Assembly: GCF_017743975.1 (NCBI RefSeq)
Contig: NZ_JAGHRC010000011.1
Location: 1 to 64,000, forward strand
Reading direction: 5' to 3'
Origin: Ruegeria sp. R14_0
GTDB lineage: Bacteria; Pseudomonadota; Alphaproteobacteria; Rhodobacterales; Rhodobacteraceae
DNA length: 64,000 nt
Below the pieces are notes generated by a model. It did no database searches and had not been told where the DNA came from. It saw only the letters and a program-made list of their open reading frames with translations. A program made the translations under genes and the position numbers. Every line of letters starts with the position of its first letter. Position 1 is the stretch's first letter. Positions 34,786-44,634 of the stretch are shown piece by piece.

Positions 34786-36024
34786 TTAGGCCTGGCCCAT
34801 CCACCAACGGCGCGGCTCGACATTTTCGGGCAGCGTATCCGCTGGGATTTCGCGCGCGATGTCGTAGATCTCTTGATAGGTGTCGATACCACCGGCCCAT
34901 TTGTTCAGACGCTCGCGCCACTGGGCCCAGGGTTCCGGGTTGTAGTTCGGGGCACACATCTCTTCGGCCAGCTTGATCTGATCATCCGGCAGGAAGGCCG
35001 GACGAACGCCGTTTTCAGCGAAGATTGTGTTGGGAAGCTGGGGCTCAGAGAAACCGACCGTGTTCAACAGCGCGGCTTCGTTTGCGCCCTGGATGAGGGC
35101 CTGCGTGAAATACGAGGACTCCATCACCGCATCCTGCAACTCTCCGCCAAGGCCGTCGAACACCTCGGCCGACATCGACGTATGCTCGGTGCCGCAGAAG
35201 AACTTGAGGTTCACCGATTGCGAAACCACCGGCGCCATGTTCGCATATGCAACAGCCGATGCCCATGTTTCGGCACCGTCGATCAGACCGGTTTTCAGTG
35301 CGTCCAGCGTCTCTTCCCATGCCACCGGCACGGGGTTGAGGTTAAGCAACTGCATCGCAATCCGGCCCAGCTGCGTGCCCGTCACGCGGTTCTTCGTGCC
35401 AAACAGCTCTTCCAGCTTTGTCACCGTCGGCTTGTCAGCAAAGGTCGAGCCCATTTGCAGGCCACGCAATTCGCAATGGGTGAACAGGAATTTAAGCCCA
35501 TGCCGCTTTTCCAGCGGGTCGCGCAGAATACGCTGGCTCGCGGGACTATAGAAGAAGTGATACTGCGCCGCCCGGCTGGGGAACATGTAGGCATAGTCCA
35601 GCACGTTCAGGTAGGGCGCGCCGCCAGCAGAGTTCTGGGTCGATGCCGCGTAGATGTCGACGATACCCTGTTGGGTTTTCTCGACACAGCTCAACTGACC
35701 ACAGATCTGGTTGTCGCCGATGAATTCGATCCGAATTTCACCATCTGTACGTTCTTCCAGATCCCGAGCGAACTCGATCGCACCGGCACGCTCGATCAGC
35801 AGGTTGCGCGTATTAAAACCGGATGCGCCGAACTTCAACGTGTGCTTGGGCTCTTTCGAAAAGCGCTTCTCATAAGTTGATTCGGCAGCCTGAGCCAGAT
35901 TCGCCAGACTCATCGCGCCACCGAACCCGCCTGCCGCCAATAGCGTCGAGCTCATGCCGTAACGGCCTGCCACACGGAAGAAATCCCTCCGTGAAATACC
36001 ACTTAGTTTCCGTCCGATCTCCAT
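34786..36024 (-). CDS. TRAP transporter substrate-binding protein (DctP type)
   Basis: A 412-residue periplasmic receptor, longer than the usual 330. The leader has a twin-arginine motif (GISRRDFFRVAG, residues 9-20) and a hydrophobic stretch ending near AQAAES, so Tat export is likely. The mature part shows SKEPKHTLKFGASGFNTRNLL, EFARDLEERTDGEIRIEFIGDNQ and, near residue 242, IDGAETWASAVAYANMAPV. It binds the solute for the DctQM membrane partners; the neighbouring epimerase and GMC oxidoreductase hint at a sugar acid or polyol, which is inference. First gene of the operon, divergent from the GMC gene. Confidence 0.93.
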   Translation of the reverse strand: MEIGRKLSGISRRDFFRVAGRYGMSSTLLAAGGFGGAMSLANLAQAAESTYEKRFSKEPKHTLKFGASGFNTRNLLIERAGAIEFARDLEERTDGEIRIEFIGDNQICGQLSCVEKTQQGIVDIYAASTQNSAGGAPYLNVLDYAYMFPSRAAQYHFFYSPASQRILRDPLEKRHGLKFLFTHCELRGLQMGSTFADKPTVTKLEELFGTKNRVTGTQLGRIAMQLLNLNPVPVAWEETLDALKTGLIDGAETWASAVAYANMAPVVSQSVNLKFFCGTEHTSMSAEVFDGLGGELQDAVMESSYFTQALIQGANEAALLNTVGFSEPQLPNTIFAENGVRPAFLPDDQIKLAEEMCAPNYNPEPWAQWRERLNKWAGGIDTYQEIYDIAREIPADTLPENVEPRRWWMGQA

Positions 36025-36049
36025 TGCTTACCTCCCTGTTCGCAAAAAA

Positions 36050-36066
36050 TGAGACGTTTTGTATCA
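36050..36066. promoter_or_regulatory. Candidate IclR operator between TRAP and GMC genes
   Basis: TGAGAC-N5-GTATCA is a 17-bp inverted repeat with one mismatch between half-sites (TGAKAC). It lies 26 bases upstream of the receptor start and 67 upstream of the GMC start, so it could control both divergent transcripts. Binding by the co-transcribed IclR protein is inferred. Confidence 0.4.
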
Positions 36067-36132
36067 AAAAATGCTAGTGTATTTCTTCTCTTTTGGCTAG
36101 AACTTTTTGCAACCGGTTTCAGGGAGGTGATC

Positions 36133-37728
36133 ATGGAAGTAGACTATGCAGTTGTCGGGGCCGGGTCTTCGGGCTGTGTGATTGCCAACCGCCTCAGCGC
36201 CGACCCCAATGTGACTGTCGCACTGCTTGAAGCCGGTGGCCGGGATACAAACCCATGGATTCACATCCCCGTGGGCTATTTCAAAACCATGCATAACCCT
36301 TCGGTCGACTGGTGTTACCGCACCGAGCCCGATCCGGGGCTGAACGGGCGGTCTATCGACTGGCCGCGTGGCAAGGTGCTGGGCGGATCGTCGTCACTGA
36401 ACGGGCTGCTCTATGTGCGCGGTCAGAAAGAGGATTACGACCGCTGGCGGCAAATGGGGAACGAAGGTTGGGGTTGGGACGATGTCCTGCCTCTGTTCAA
36501 ACGCTGCGAAGATCAGGAGCGAGGCGAAGACGACTACCACGGTGTCGGTGGACCCTTGTCTGTGTCCAATATGCGGATTCAACGCCCCATCTGCGATGCC
36601 TGGGTGGCGGCAGCACAGGCCGCCGGTTACCCGTTCAACCCGGACTACAATGGTGCTGAACAAGAAGGCGTGGGTTACTTCCAATTGACCACCCGAAATG
36701 GACGCAGGTGCAGCGCAGCCGTGGCTTACCTCAAACCCATTCGAGGACGCCAGAATCTGAACATCATCACCAACGCACTGGTTTCGCGGGTGGTTCTGGA
36801 CGGGAAAAAAGCAACTGGTTTGGTTTACCGCGACCGCACGGGCGCTGAACAAACACTAAAAGTTCGGCGAGAAATCATACTTTCGGGCGGGGCAATCAAT
36901 TCTCCTCAGATTCTGATGCTGTCAGGTATCGGTGACCCCGATCATCTGAAGGAAAATGGTATCGACCCCCAGCATGCCCTTCCCGGAGTTGGCAAGGGCT
37001 TGCAGGACCACCTGCAGGCTCGACTGGTGTTCAAATGCAATGAGCCGACGCTGAATGATGAAGTGCGCAGCCTTTTCAATCAGGCGCGCATCGCCCTGAA
37101 ATACGCCCTGTTTCGCGCGGGCCCAATGACCATGGCCGCCAGCCTTGCCACAGGCTTCATGAAAACCCGACCCGATGTTGAAACTCCGGACATTCAGTTC
37201 CATGTGCAGCCATGGTCTGCTGACAGCCCCGGTGAAGGCGTCCATCCGTTTTCAGCCTTCACGATGTCGGTCTGTCAGCTGCGCCCGGAAAGCCGAGGTG
37301 AACTGCGTCTGGATGGCCCTGATCCGTCTAAGTATGTCAAAATCATACCAAACTACCTTTCTACGGAAACGGATTGCCGAACGATTGTTGACGGTGTGAA
37401 CATCGCGCGCAGAATTGCCAAGCAGAACCCTCTGGCCTCGAAGATATCAGAGGAGTTTCGACCAACATCAGAGCTGAGTAGCGACGATTATGAAGGCACA
37501 CTGGATTGGGCCAGATCCAATTCGACTTCAATCTATCACCCAACGGGAACTTGCGCGATGGGAAGCAGCAAGATGTCTGTTGTCGATGCAAAGCTGAAGG
37601 TACATGGCATAGCTAACCTGCGGGTGGCGGATTGCTCGATCATGCCGGAAATCGTCAGCGGCAACACCAACGCGCCAGCGATCATGATCGGCGAAAAGGC
37701 AAGCGATTTGATAAAGGCGGGCGTCTGA
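36133..37728 (+). CDS. GMC-family oxidoreductase (choline dehydrogenase-like)
   Basis: A 531-residue FAD-dependent alcohol/polyol dehydrogenase. The dinucleotide motif VVGAGSSGCVIANRLSADP is at residues 7-25, the GMC signature (WPRGKVLGGSSSLNGLLYVRG) near residues 77-97, and the C-terminal catalytic His in STSIYHPTGTCAMG near residue 475. AGGGAGGTGATC immediately before the ATG at 36133 fixes the start; the frame upstream is open but lacks a Rossmann start. It is divergent from the TRAP operon, so it probably oxidises the imported compound, a sugar, polyol or alcohol. A role in choline oxidation is less likely without a betaine aldehyde dehydrogenase nearby. Confidence 0.9.
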   Translation: MEVDYAVVGAGSSGCVIANRLSADPNVTVALLEAGGRDTNPWIHIPVGYFKTMHNPSVDWCYRTEPDPGLNGRSIDWPRGKVLGGSSSLNGLLYVRGQKEDYDRWRQMGNEGWGWDDVLPLFKRCEDQERGEDDYHGVGGPLSVSNMRIQRPICDAWVAAAQAAGYPFNPDYNGAEQEGVGYFQLTTRNGRRCSAAVAYLKPIRGRQNLNIITNALVSRVVLDGKKATGLVYRDRTGAEQTLKVRREIILSGGAINSPQILMLSGIGDPDHLKENGIDPQHALPGVGKGLQDHLQARLVFKCNEPTLNDEVRSLFNQARIALKYALFRAGPMTMAASLATGFMKTRPDVETPDIQFHVQPWSADSPGEGVHPFSAFTMSVCQLRPESRGELRLDGPDPSKYVKIIPNYLSTETDCRTIVDGVNIARRIAKQNPLASKISEEFRPTSELSSDDYEGTLDWARSNSTSIYHPTGTCAMGSSKMSVVDAKLKVHGIANLRVADCSIMPEIVSGNTNAPAIMIGEKASDLIKAGV

Positions 37729-37816
37729 CACGCAACCCGGCGCCCGTAAAGCCAAGGAGACTTAAGCGGATCGCAGTTTACGATCAGCCAAGCTTTGCAG
37801 AAAAATCTTTTGGACA

Positions 37817-39253
37817 CTAATTGACGTCTTTGATGGCGGCATAGAGGCGGCGAAATCGCGCGAACCGCTCGAAGAGAGCTGTCATTTCGGCTGGCTCGAA
37901 CCCATCGGTAGTTGCGGGCTGAAATGCAAGATCGGCTATGGCAACGGCACCATCGCCGCAAGCCGCCAGACGAGCCGCACCATATGCCGGACCAGATTCA
38001 GCCCCTTCCGAGCGCACTAACGGTTTATCAATCGCTGTCGCGATCAGTTTGAGCAACAAATCCGATTTACTCCCCCCTCCGATGACAGCCAGTTCCGACA
38101 AGGTGCCCATAGTGTCCCCGAAACTCTGCGCTGCATCGGCAAAGCAAAATGCAATGGACTCCAGCACGGAACGGCAGATGTCGGCGCGTGTGGTTGAATC
38201 CTCCAAGCCAAAGAAACACGCCCGGATATGTGGATCGCCAAGCGGGCTGCGTTCGCCAGTCAGATACGGCAGGAAAATCGGCACGCGATCCCCGGTAACC
38301 GTTTCGGCAAGCGCGACGACTTCGGCAGCGGACAGCCCAAGCTGACCGCCTATCCATGAAATCGGCCTGGCCCCGTTCAGCATCGCTGCCATTTGATACC
38401 AACGGTCGGGCAATGTGTGGGCAAAGGCGTGCACATAGCGGTCTGGGTTCGGCTTGTATTCTTGATCCGCCACGAACAGTTGGCCGGATGTCCCCAACGA
38501 AATGAAGCCGCGCCTGGGTTCGGTGGCACCCAGAGATACAGCTCCGGTTGCCGCATCTCCTCCTCCGGCCACGACGGATACACCGGCCTTCAACCCGGTT
38601 TCAGCCGCTGCTTTCGCCGTCACGATCCCAACGACGCTGTGACCGTCACAAACCTGCGGCAACCAGCTGGGCTTAACGTCCGTTGCTTCGGCCAGTCCCG
38701 CATCCCAGTTTCGCAACGCCTGATTCAACCACAGCGTCCCAGCAGCGTCTGAGGTATCGGTTGCCAACTCTCCGTGCAGGCGTAATCCGATATAGTCTTT
38801 CGGCAGCAGGATATGGGCAAGCCGGGCATAGCTTCCCGGCTCATTTCGTTTCAACCAAGCGATCTTGGGTGCAGTAAAACCCGGCAAAGGGGGCACACCC
38901 GCGATTTGACCAATTTGCGGCTGGGCGGCGCGCAATTCATCGCATTCCCGTATCGCCCTGCTGTCATTCCACAAGATGGCTGGCCGGATCGGGCATAGAT
39001 CGCGGTCCAACAAAACCGCGCCATGCATTTGGCCGGAAAGCCCTATGGCTTTCACCTCAGACAACATGATCTGAGCTGCGATCTTGTGCAACGCCTCGCG
39101 TGTCGCCTGCCACCAGAGGTCCGGATGCTGCTCTGACCAGCCGGATTGTGGCGACGACGTCTTTAGCTCTACCGAAGACGTTGCAAGAATGCGATCGATG
39201 TCCGCACAGACAACTTTGACCGCTGACGTTCCGATATCGATACCGAGATACAT
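37817..39253 (-). CDS. xylB: Xylulokinase
   Basis: A 478-residue FGGY-family carbohydrate kinase. The phosphate motif MYLGIDIGTSAVKVVCAD is at residues 1-18, the substrate motif LSGQMHGAVLLDRDL near 73-87, and FGGY-type GGGSKSDLLLKLIATAIDKPLVRSEGAESGPAYGAARLA near 385-423. It phosphorylates D-xylulose, the product of D-arabitol oxidation by mannitol dehydrogenase MtlK. Divergent from the LacI gene across a 120-base region containing an operator-like element. Confidence 0.92.
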   Translation of the reverse strand: MYLGIDIGTSAVKVVCADIDRILATSSVELKTSSPQSGWSEQHPDLWWQATREALHKIAAQIMLSEVKAIGLSGQMHGAVLLDRDLCPIRPAILWNDSRAIRECDELRAAQPQIGQIAGVPPLPGFTAPKIAWLKRNEPGSYARLAHILLPKDYIGLRLHGELATDTSDAAGTLWLNQALRNWDAGLAEATDVKPSWLPQVCDGHSVVGIVTAKAAAETGLKAGVSVVAGGGDAATGAVSLGATEPRRGFISLGTSGQLFVADQEYKPNPDRYVHAFAHTLPDRWYQMAAMLNGARPISWIGGQLGLSAAEVVALAETVTGDRVPIFLPYLTGERSPLGDPHIRACFFGLEDSTTRADICRSVLESIAFCFADAAQSFGDTMGTLSELAVIGGGSKSDLLLKLIATAIDKPLVRSEGAESGPAYGAARLAACGDGAVAIADLAFQPATTDGFEPAEMTALFERFARFRRLYAAIKDVN

Positions 39254-39300
39254 TCAAACCCCTTGCCTACAGAAACGCCCGGACAATGACCGGCTATTGA

Positions 39301-39322
39301 TTTTTTAGCGCGCGCAAAGAAT
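39301..39322. promoter_or_regulatory. LacI operator-like element, xylB/lacI intergenic region
   Basis: TTTTAGCGCGCGCAAAG sits inside a T-rich and A-rich frame between the divergent xylB and lacI starts. It matches the element at 40407-40426 ahead of the ABC operon (consensus TTTTA-R-CGCGCG-Y-AAAG). The alternating CG core is typical of LacI-family sites. Confidence 0.5.
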
Positions 39323-39373
39323 ATGTAAAAACATGATAAGATCAAGGCGGCTAAGATCCGCAGGCAGACTGGC

Positions 39374-40399
39374 ATGACCAAGATAAAGAATATGGAAGAG
39401 TTTGCGGCCCTCAGCGGGATCTCTCGGCCCACGGTGTCCAAGTACTTTCACGATCCCGACAGTGTGCGCCCAACGACGAGGGCCCGCATCGAAGAAGCGC
39501 TGGAACGGTTTGACTATCGCCCGAACATCTATGCTGTGAACCAGAACAGAAAATTGACCAAGAATATCGGCATCGTCGTCCCCTATTTGGCCGATCCGTT
39601 TTTTGCCGAAATCGCACGCTATCTTGAACAGAGCTGTATCGCAGCGGGGTATCGCCCGTCCTTGTTCAGTTCGCATGGCGAACAAAAGCTGGAAAACGAA
39701 ATTTTGGACGGCCTGCAATCCATGAAACCCGCAGGCGTACTGTTGGCACCTTTAGGGCGCATCTCGGACAGGTCCGTGATCGAGAAGTTCTGCGCCCGCG
39801 TGCCAACCGTTTTGTTTGACAGTAATCTTGATGGCCTAGGGGCTGCGTTCGTAGGCTCAGACAATTTCAGCTTTGTGTCACAAACAGTGGAATACATGAC
39901 GCGGACAGGCGAGCCCCCGTCTTTCTTTGAAATGCGCACACCTGCAAACCCAAACGCCAACAAGCGAAGAAAGGCCTATGTCAAAGTGATGGAGCGCCTG
40001 GGTTTCGAGCCGCACATTATCAAAGTCGATGGCAAAGGTTGGGCTTTTGAAGAGATCGGGCACAGGGGTGCCCTTAAAACTCTGGAAGAGCGTCAGCTGA
40101 AGACGGACTCGGTTCTGTGCAGCAACGACCGGCTTGCAATCGGCTTTCTTGCGGCCTGTTACGAACAGGGGATTCGCGTCGGGCGAAAAGAAGACTGCGC
40201 GCTGCGCGTCGCCTCAAACGACGATCATCCGTTCGCCAAATTCACGTGCCCTTCGCTGACGACGGCTGCCCACGACTATGACAATGTGGCTGCACGAAGC
40301 GTCGAAACACTGTTCGAACTCATTGAAAATGGAGGGAAATTCGAAAACAGAACCGAAACGCTCTTTCCGGCACGACTGGTGTTAAGGGACTCTGCCTAG
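39374..40399 (+). CDS. LacI-family regulator of polyol genes
   Basis: A 341-residue LacI/GalR repressor. The helix-turn-helix lies at residues 6-27 (MEEFAALSGISRPTVSKYF), the hinge near 55, and the periplasmic-binding-protein-like domain follows (NIGIVVPYLADPFFAEIARYLEQ). It is encoded between xylB and the sorbitol/mannitol ABC operon; both flanking promoter regions carry the same GC-core element, so it probably represses both and itself, released by a polyol or its phosphate (inference). Confidence 0.92.
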   Translation: MTKIKNMEEFAALSGISRPTVSKYFHDPDSVRPTTRARIEEALERFDYRPNIYAVNQNRKLTKNIGIVVPYLADPFFAEIARYLEQSCIAAGYRPSLFSSHGEQKLENEILDGLQSMKPAGVLLAPLGRISDRSVIEKFCARVPTVLFDSNLDGLGAAFVGSDNFSFVSQTVEYMTRTGEPPSFFEMRTPANPNANKRRKAYVKVMERLGFEPHIIKVDGKGWAFEEIGHRGALKTLEERQLKTDSVLCSNDRLAIGFLAACYEQGIRVGRKEDCALRVASNDDHPFAKFTCPSLTTAAHDYDNVAARSVETLFELIENGGKFENRTETLFPARLVLRDSA

Positions 40400-40406
40400 G
40401 TCATTA

Positions 40407-40426
40407 ATTTTAACGCGCGTAAAGTT
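40407..40426. promoter_or_regulatory. LacI operator-like element and promoter of the polyol operon
   Basis: TTTTAACGCGCGTAAAG lies about 70-90 bases before the binding-protein start. It is followed by TTGACG at 40431-40436, a possible -35 box, with TAGGCT 18 bases later as a weak -10. The placement just upstream of the promoter would suit repression or catabolite control. Confidence 0.45.
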
Positions 40427-40494
40427 TTTATTGACGGCGCGACAATTTACACTCTAGGCTCCCTGCACGACATCCAAGCTCAGGGAGGACAGGG

Positions 40495-41799
40495 ATGTAT
40501 CTGAAGCACGCACTTCGTGCGGCGACTGCGTTGACTTTCGTCGCCACGGCAGCAGCCCACGCGCAATCCATCACGATCGCTACTGTGAACAACGGCGACA
40601 TGATCCGGATGCAGGGCTATACCGACAAATTCACCGAAGCGACCGGCATCGACGTCGAGTGGGTGACGCTGGAAGAAAACGTTCTGCGTCAGCGCGTTAC
40701 CACCGACATCACCACCAAGGGCGGTCAGTTCGACATCATGACCATCGGCATGTACGAAACGCCGATCTGGGGGGCGAACGACTGGCTGGTGCCGCTGGAA
40801 GGCATGTCAGCCGAGTACGACGTTGATGACATCTTGCCCGCAATGCGCAACGGTCTCAGCAACGACGGCACGTTGTACGCAGCGCCGTTCTATGGCGAAA
40901 GCTCAATGGTGATGTACCGCACCGACTTGATGGAACAGGCCGGTCTGGAAATGCCCGAAGCACCGACCTGGCAGTTTATTCGTGAAGCCGCGGCAGCAAT
41001 GACCGACCGCGATAACGATATCAACGGTATTTGCCTGCGCGGCAAAGCCGGTTGGGGTGAAGGCGGGGCCTTCATTACCGTGACCGGAAACTCCTTCGGC
41101 GCGCGCTGGTTCGACGAGGACTGGAAACCTCAGTTCGATCAGCCCGAGTGGAAAGAGGCGCTTACATTCTTTGTCGATATGATGAATGAATCCGGCCCAG
41201 CGGGATATGCCACAAACGGCTTCAACGAGAACCTGTCGCTGTTCCAGCAAGGCAAGTGCGGCATGTGGATCGACGCCACCGTTGCGGCGTCATTTGTGAC
41301 CAATCCAGACGACTCGACTGTGGCGGACAAGGTTGGTTTTGCTCTCGCACCAAATTCGGAAGGTGTCGACAAACGCGCCAACTGGCTCTGGGCCTGGGCA
41401 CTGGCCATTCCGGCGGGCACACAACAGGAAGATGCGGCCAAGCAGTTCATCGAGTGGGCAACTTCGAAAGACTACATCGAGTTGGTGGCCGAGAATGAAG
41501 GTTGGGCCAATGTGCCTCCGGGTGCGCGGACGTCGCTCTATGAGAACCCGGAATACCAGAAGGTTCCATTCGCCAAGATGACGCTGGATTCGATCCTTGC
41601 GGCTGACCCGGATAACTGCTGCGCGCAACCGACGCCCTATGTTGGCATCCAGTTCGTCGCGATCCCGGAATTCGCTGGCATCGCCACACAGGTGAGCCAG
41701 GAGTTCTCGGCAGTCTATGCCGGACAGCAATCGGTAGACGAGGCGCTTGCGAAAGCACAGGCCTTCACTGCTGAAGAAATGGAAGCCGCAGGGTACTGA
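40495..41799 (+). CDS. smoE: Sorbitol/mannitol ABC transporter binding protein
   Basis: A 434-residue family 1 extracellular solute-binding protein. The leader MYLKHALRAATALTFVATAAAHAQ carries a Sec signal peptide ending near residue 24. Mature features include SITIATVNNGDMIRMQGYTDKFTEATGIDVEWVTLEENVLRQR and PGARTSLYENPEYQKVPFA. AGGGAGGACAGGG precedes the ATG. It starts the operon binding protein-permease-permease-ATPase-SDR-mannitol dehydrogenase, the same order as smoEFGK-smoS-mtlK of Rhodobacter sphaeroides, hence the symbol. Ligands should be sorbitol and mannitol. Confidence 0.9.
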   Translation: MYLKHALRAATALTFVATAAAHAQSITIATVNNGDMIRMQGYTDKFTEATGIDVEWVTLEENVLRQRVTTDITTKGGQFDIMTIGMYETPIWGANDWLVPLEGMSAEYDVDDILPAMRNGLSNDGTLYAAPFYGESSMVMYRTDLMEQAGLEMPEAPTWQFIREAAAAMTDRDNDINGICLRGKAGWGEGGAFITVTGNSFGARWFDEDWKPQFDQPEWKEALTFFVDMMNESGPAGYATNGFNENLSLFQQGKCGMWIDATVAASFVTNPDDSTVADKVGFALAPNSEGVDKRANWLWAWALAIPAGTQQEDAAKQFIEWATSKDYIELVAENEGWANVPPGARTSLYENPEYQKVPFAKMTLDSILAADPDNCCAQPTPYVGIQFVAIPEFAGIATQVSQEFSAVYAGQQSVDEALAKAQAFTAEEMEAAGY

Positions 41800-41813
41800 G
41801 GCATCCCTCCCCG

Positions 41814-41840
41814 GCGGGTGGGCAGCGCTCTGCCCCCCGC
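41814..41840 (+). terminator. Intercistronic hairpin after the binding-protein gene
   Basis: GCGGG-T-GGGCAG, loop CGCT, CTGCCC-CCCGC forms an 11-bp GC-rich stem with a single bulged T, 15 bases past the binding-protein stop codon. Such hairpins commonly protect the upstream message and limit read-through, so the receptor is made in excess over the permeases. Confidence 0.55.
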
Positions 41841-41907
41841 TCACCCCTTCCACAACCCACGTTTTTCTCGCAGGCTGCGTTACGCCTGATCAGAGAGGGT
41901 TTGCTCA

Positions 41908-42774
41908 ATGGCTACTCAACATTCCCGATCCGTTGCTCGCCTGATGATGGCACCCGCAGTGGTCCTGCTGCTTGGCTGGATGCTCGTGCCGCTGACGATG
42001 ACGCTGTATTTTTCCTTCAAGAAATATCTTCCGCTGCGCGGCGGTGATCTGGGCTGGGTCGGGTTCGACAACTATGTCCGGTTTGTCTCGTCGAGTTCAT
42101 TCTGGCCCGCGGTACAGGCGACACTGATGATCGTCGGCGGCGTGCTGATCATTACGGTCATTCTGGGCATCCTGCTGGCAATGCTTCTGGATCAACCCAT
42201 GTGGGGCCAAGGCGTCGTCCGTATTCTCGTGATTGCACCCTTCTTCGTCATGCCCACCGTATCCGCGCTGGTTTGGAAGAACATGTTCATGGATCCCGTG
42301 AACGGCCTGCTGGCGCATCTGTGGCGCTTTTTCGGGGCCGAGCCTATCTCATGGCTGTCCGAGGCGTCGATGACCTCGATTATCATGATTGTCTCGTGGC
42401 AGTGGCTACCTTTTGCAACGCTGATCCTGCTGACCGCAATCCAGTCGCTGGATAGTGAGCAGTTGGAAGCGGCTGAGATGGACGGCGCGCCGGTTCTGAA
42501 ACGCTTTTATCACATCATCCTGCCGCACCTAAGTCGCGCGATTACCATCGTGATCCTGATCCAGACGATCTTTCTTCTGTCTATCTTCGCCGAGATCTTC
42601 GTGACCACCGGCGGCGCGTTCGGCACCCGCACACTCACCTACCTGATCTTCCAGCGTGTGCTGGAAAGCCAGAACGTTGGCCTCGGATCGGCCGGAGGTG
42701 TCTACGCAATCATCTTGGCCAATATCGTTGCGATCTTCCTGATGCGCATCGTCGGCAAGAACCTGGACGCGTGA
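41908..42774 (+). CDS. smoF: Polyol ABC transporter permease
   Basis: A 288-residue sugar ABC permease with six membrane helices. The EAA loop is visible as EQLEAAEMDGAPVLKRFYHIILPHL near residues 184-208. It heads the permease part of the operon, 12 bases from the second permease gene. Long periplasmic loop after helix 1 (KKYLPLRGGDLGWVGFDNYVRF) is usual for MalF-type subunits of this size. Confidence 0.91.
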   Translation: MATQHSRSVARLMMAPAVVLLLGWMLVPLTMTLYFSFKKYLPLRGGDLGWVGFDNYVRFVSSSSFWPAVQATLMIVGGVLIITVILGILLAMLLDQPMWGQGVVRILVIAPFFVMPTVSALVWKNMFMDPVNGLLAHLWRFFGAEPISWLSEASMTSIIMIVSWQWLPFATLILLTAIQSLDSEQLEAAEMDGAPVLKRFYHIILPHLSRAITIVILIQTIFLLSIFAEIFVTTGGAFGTRTLTYLIFQRVLESQNVGLGSAGGVYAIILANIVAIFLMRIVGKNLDA

Positions 42775-42786
42775 GGAGGTAAGACC

Positions 42787-43617
42787 ATGGCCCGCGCTGT
42801 CACAACCCGCCGCAAATCGCTGAATACCGTTCTCGCCTGGGCAGTAGGATTACTGATCTTTTTCCCGATCCTCTGGACCATCCTGACCAGCTTCAAGACC
42901 GAGGCACAGGCGATTGCCAGCCCACCGCTGTTCCTGAATTTCGACTGGACGCTCGAGAACTATGCCATTGTGCAGGAACGCTCGGACTATATGCGGTTCC
43001 TTTGGAATTCGGTCATCATCGCGGGTGGTTCAACCATTCTGGGTGTCATCATCGCGGTGCCCGCCGCTTGGGCGATGGCCTTTGTTCCGTCCAAACGCAC
43101 CAAGGATATACTGCTGTGGATGCTGTCCACCAAGATGCTGCCAGCAGTGGGCGTTCTCTATCCGATTTACCTGCTGTTTATCCGTCTGGGTCTGCTGGAT
43201 ACCCGCGGAGGGTTGGTCGTGGTGCTGATGCTCATCAACCTGCCGATCATCGTCTGGATGCTTTACACTTACTTCCGCGAAATCCCAGGTGAAATTCTGG
43301 AAGCCGCACGGATGGATGGAGCGACATTGAAAGAGGAAATCCTCTATGTGCTGACACCCATGGCCATCCCCGGTATCGCCTCGACCGTTCTGCTGAACTT
43401 CATCCTGGCGTGGAACGAGGCATTCTGGACGCTCAACCTGACGGCCGTTGACGCGGCGCCCCTAACGGCTTTCATCGCCAGCTATTCCAGCCCCGAGGGC
43501 CTGTTCTTTGCCAAGCTCAGCGCAGCCTCGACCATGGCAATCGCACCAATCCTGATCCTTGGCTGGTTCAGCCAGAAACAACTTGTCCGCGGCCTCACCT
43601 TCGGCGCTGTGAAATAA
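42787..43617 (+). CDS. smoG: Polyol ABC transporter permease
   Basis: A 276-residue MalG-type permease with six helices; the EAA loop reads EILEAARMDGATLKEEILYVLTPMAIPG near residues 170-197. The start follows a GAGGAGGTAAGACC ribosome-binding site. The ATPase gene begins 12 bases later. Confidence 0.92.
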   Translation: MARAVTTRRKSLNTVLAWAVGLLIFFPILWTILTSFKTEAQAIASPPLFLNFDWTLENYAIVQERSDYMRFLWNSVIIAGGSTILGVIIAVPAAWAMAFVPSKRTKDILLWMLSTKMLPAVGVLYPIYLLFIRLGLLDTRGGLVVVLMLINLPIIVWMLYTYFREIPGEILEAARMDGATLKEEILYVLTPMAIPGIASTVLLNFILAWNEAFWTLNLTAVDAAPLTAFIASYSSPEGLFFAKLSAASTMAIAPILILGWFSQKQLVRGLTFGAVK

Positions 43618-43629
43618 GGAAAACGACGT

Positions 43630-44630
<1,001 letters not shown>

Positions 44631-44634
<4 letters not shown>

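Noticed and set aside
34738..35880. 380-codon plus-strand frame opposite the TRAP receptor
   Set aside because: Antisense to a receptor with a clear leader and motifs.
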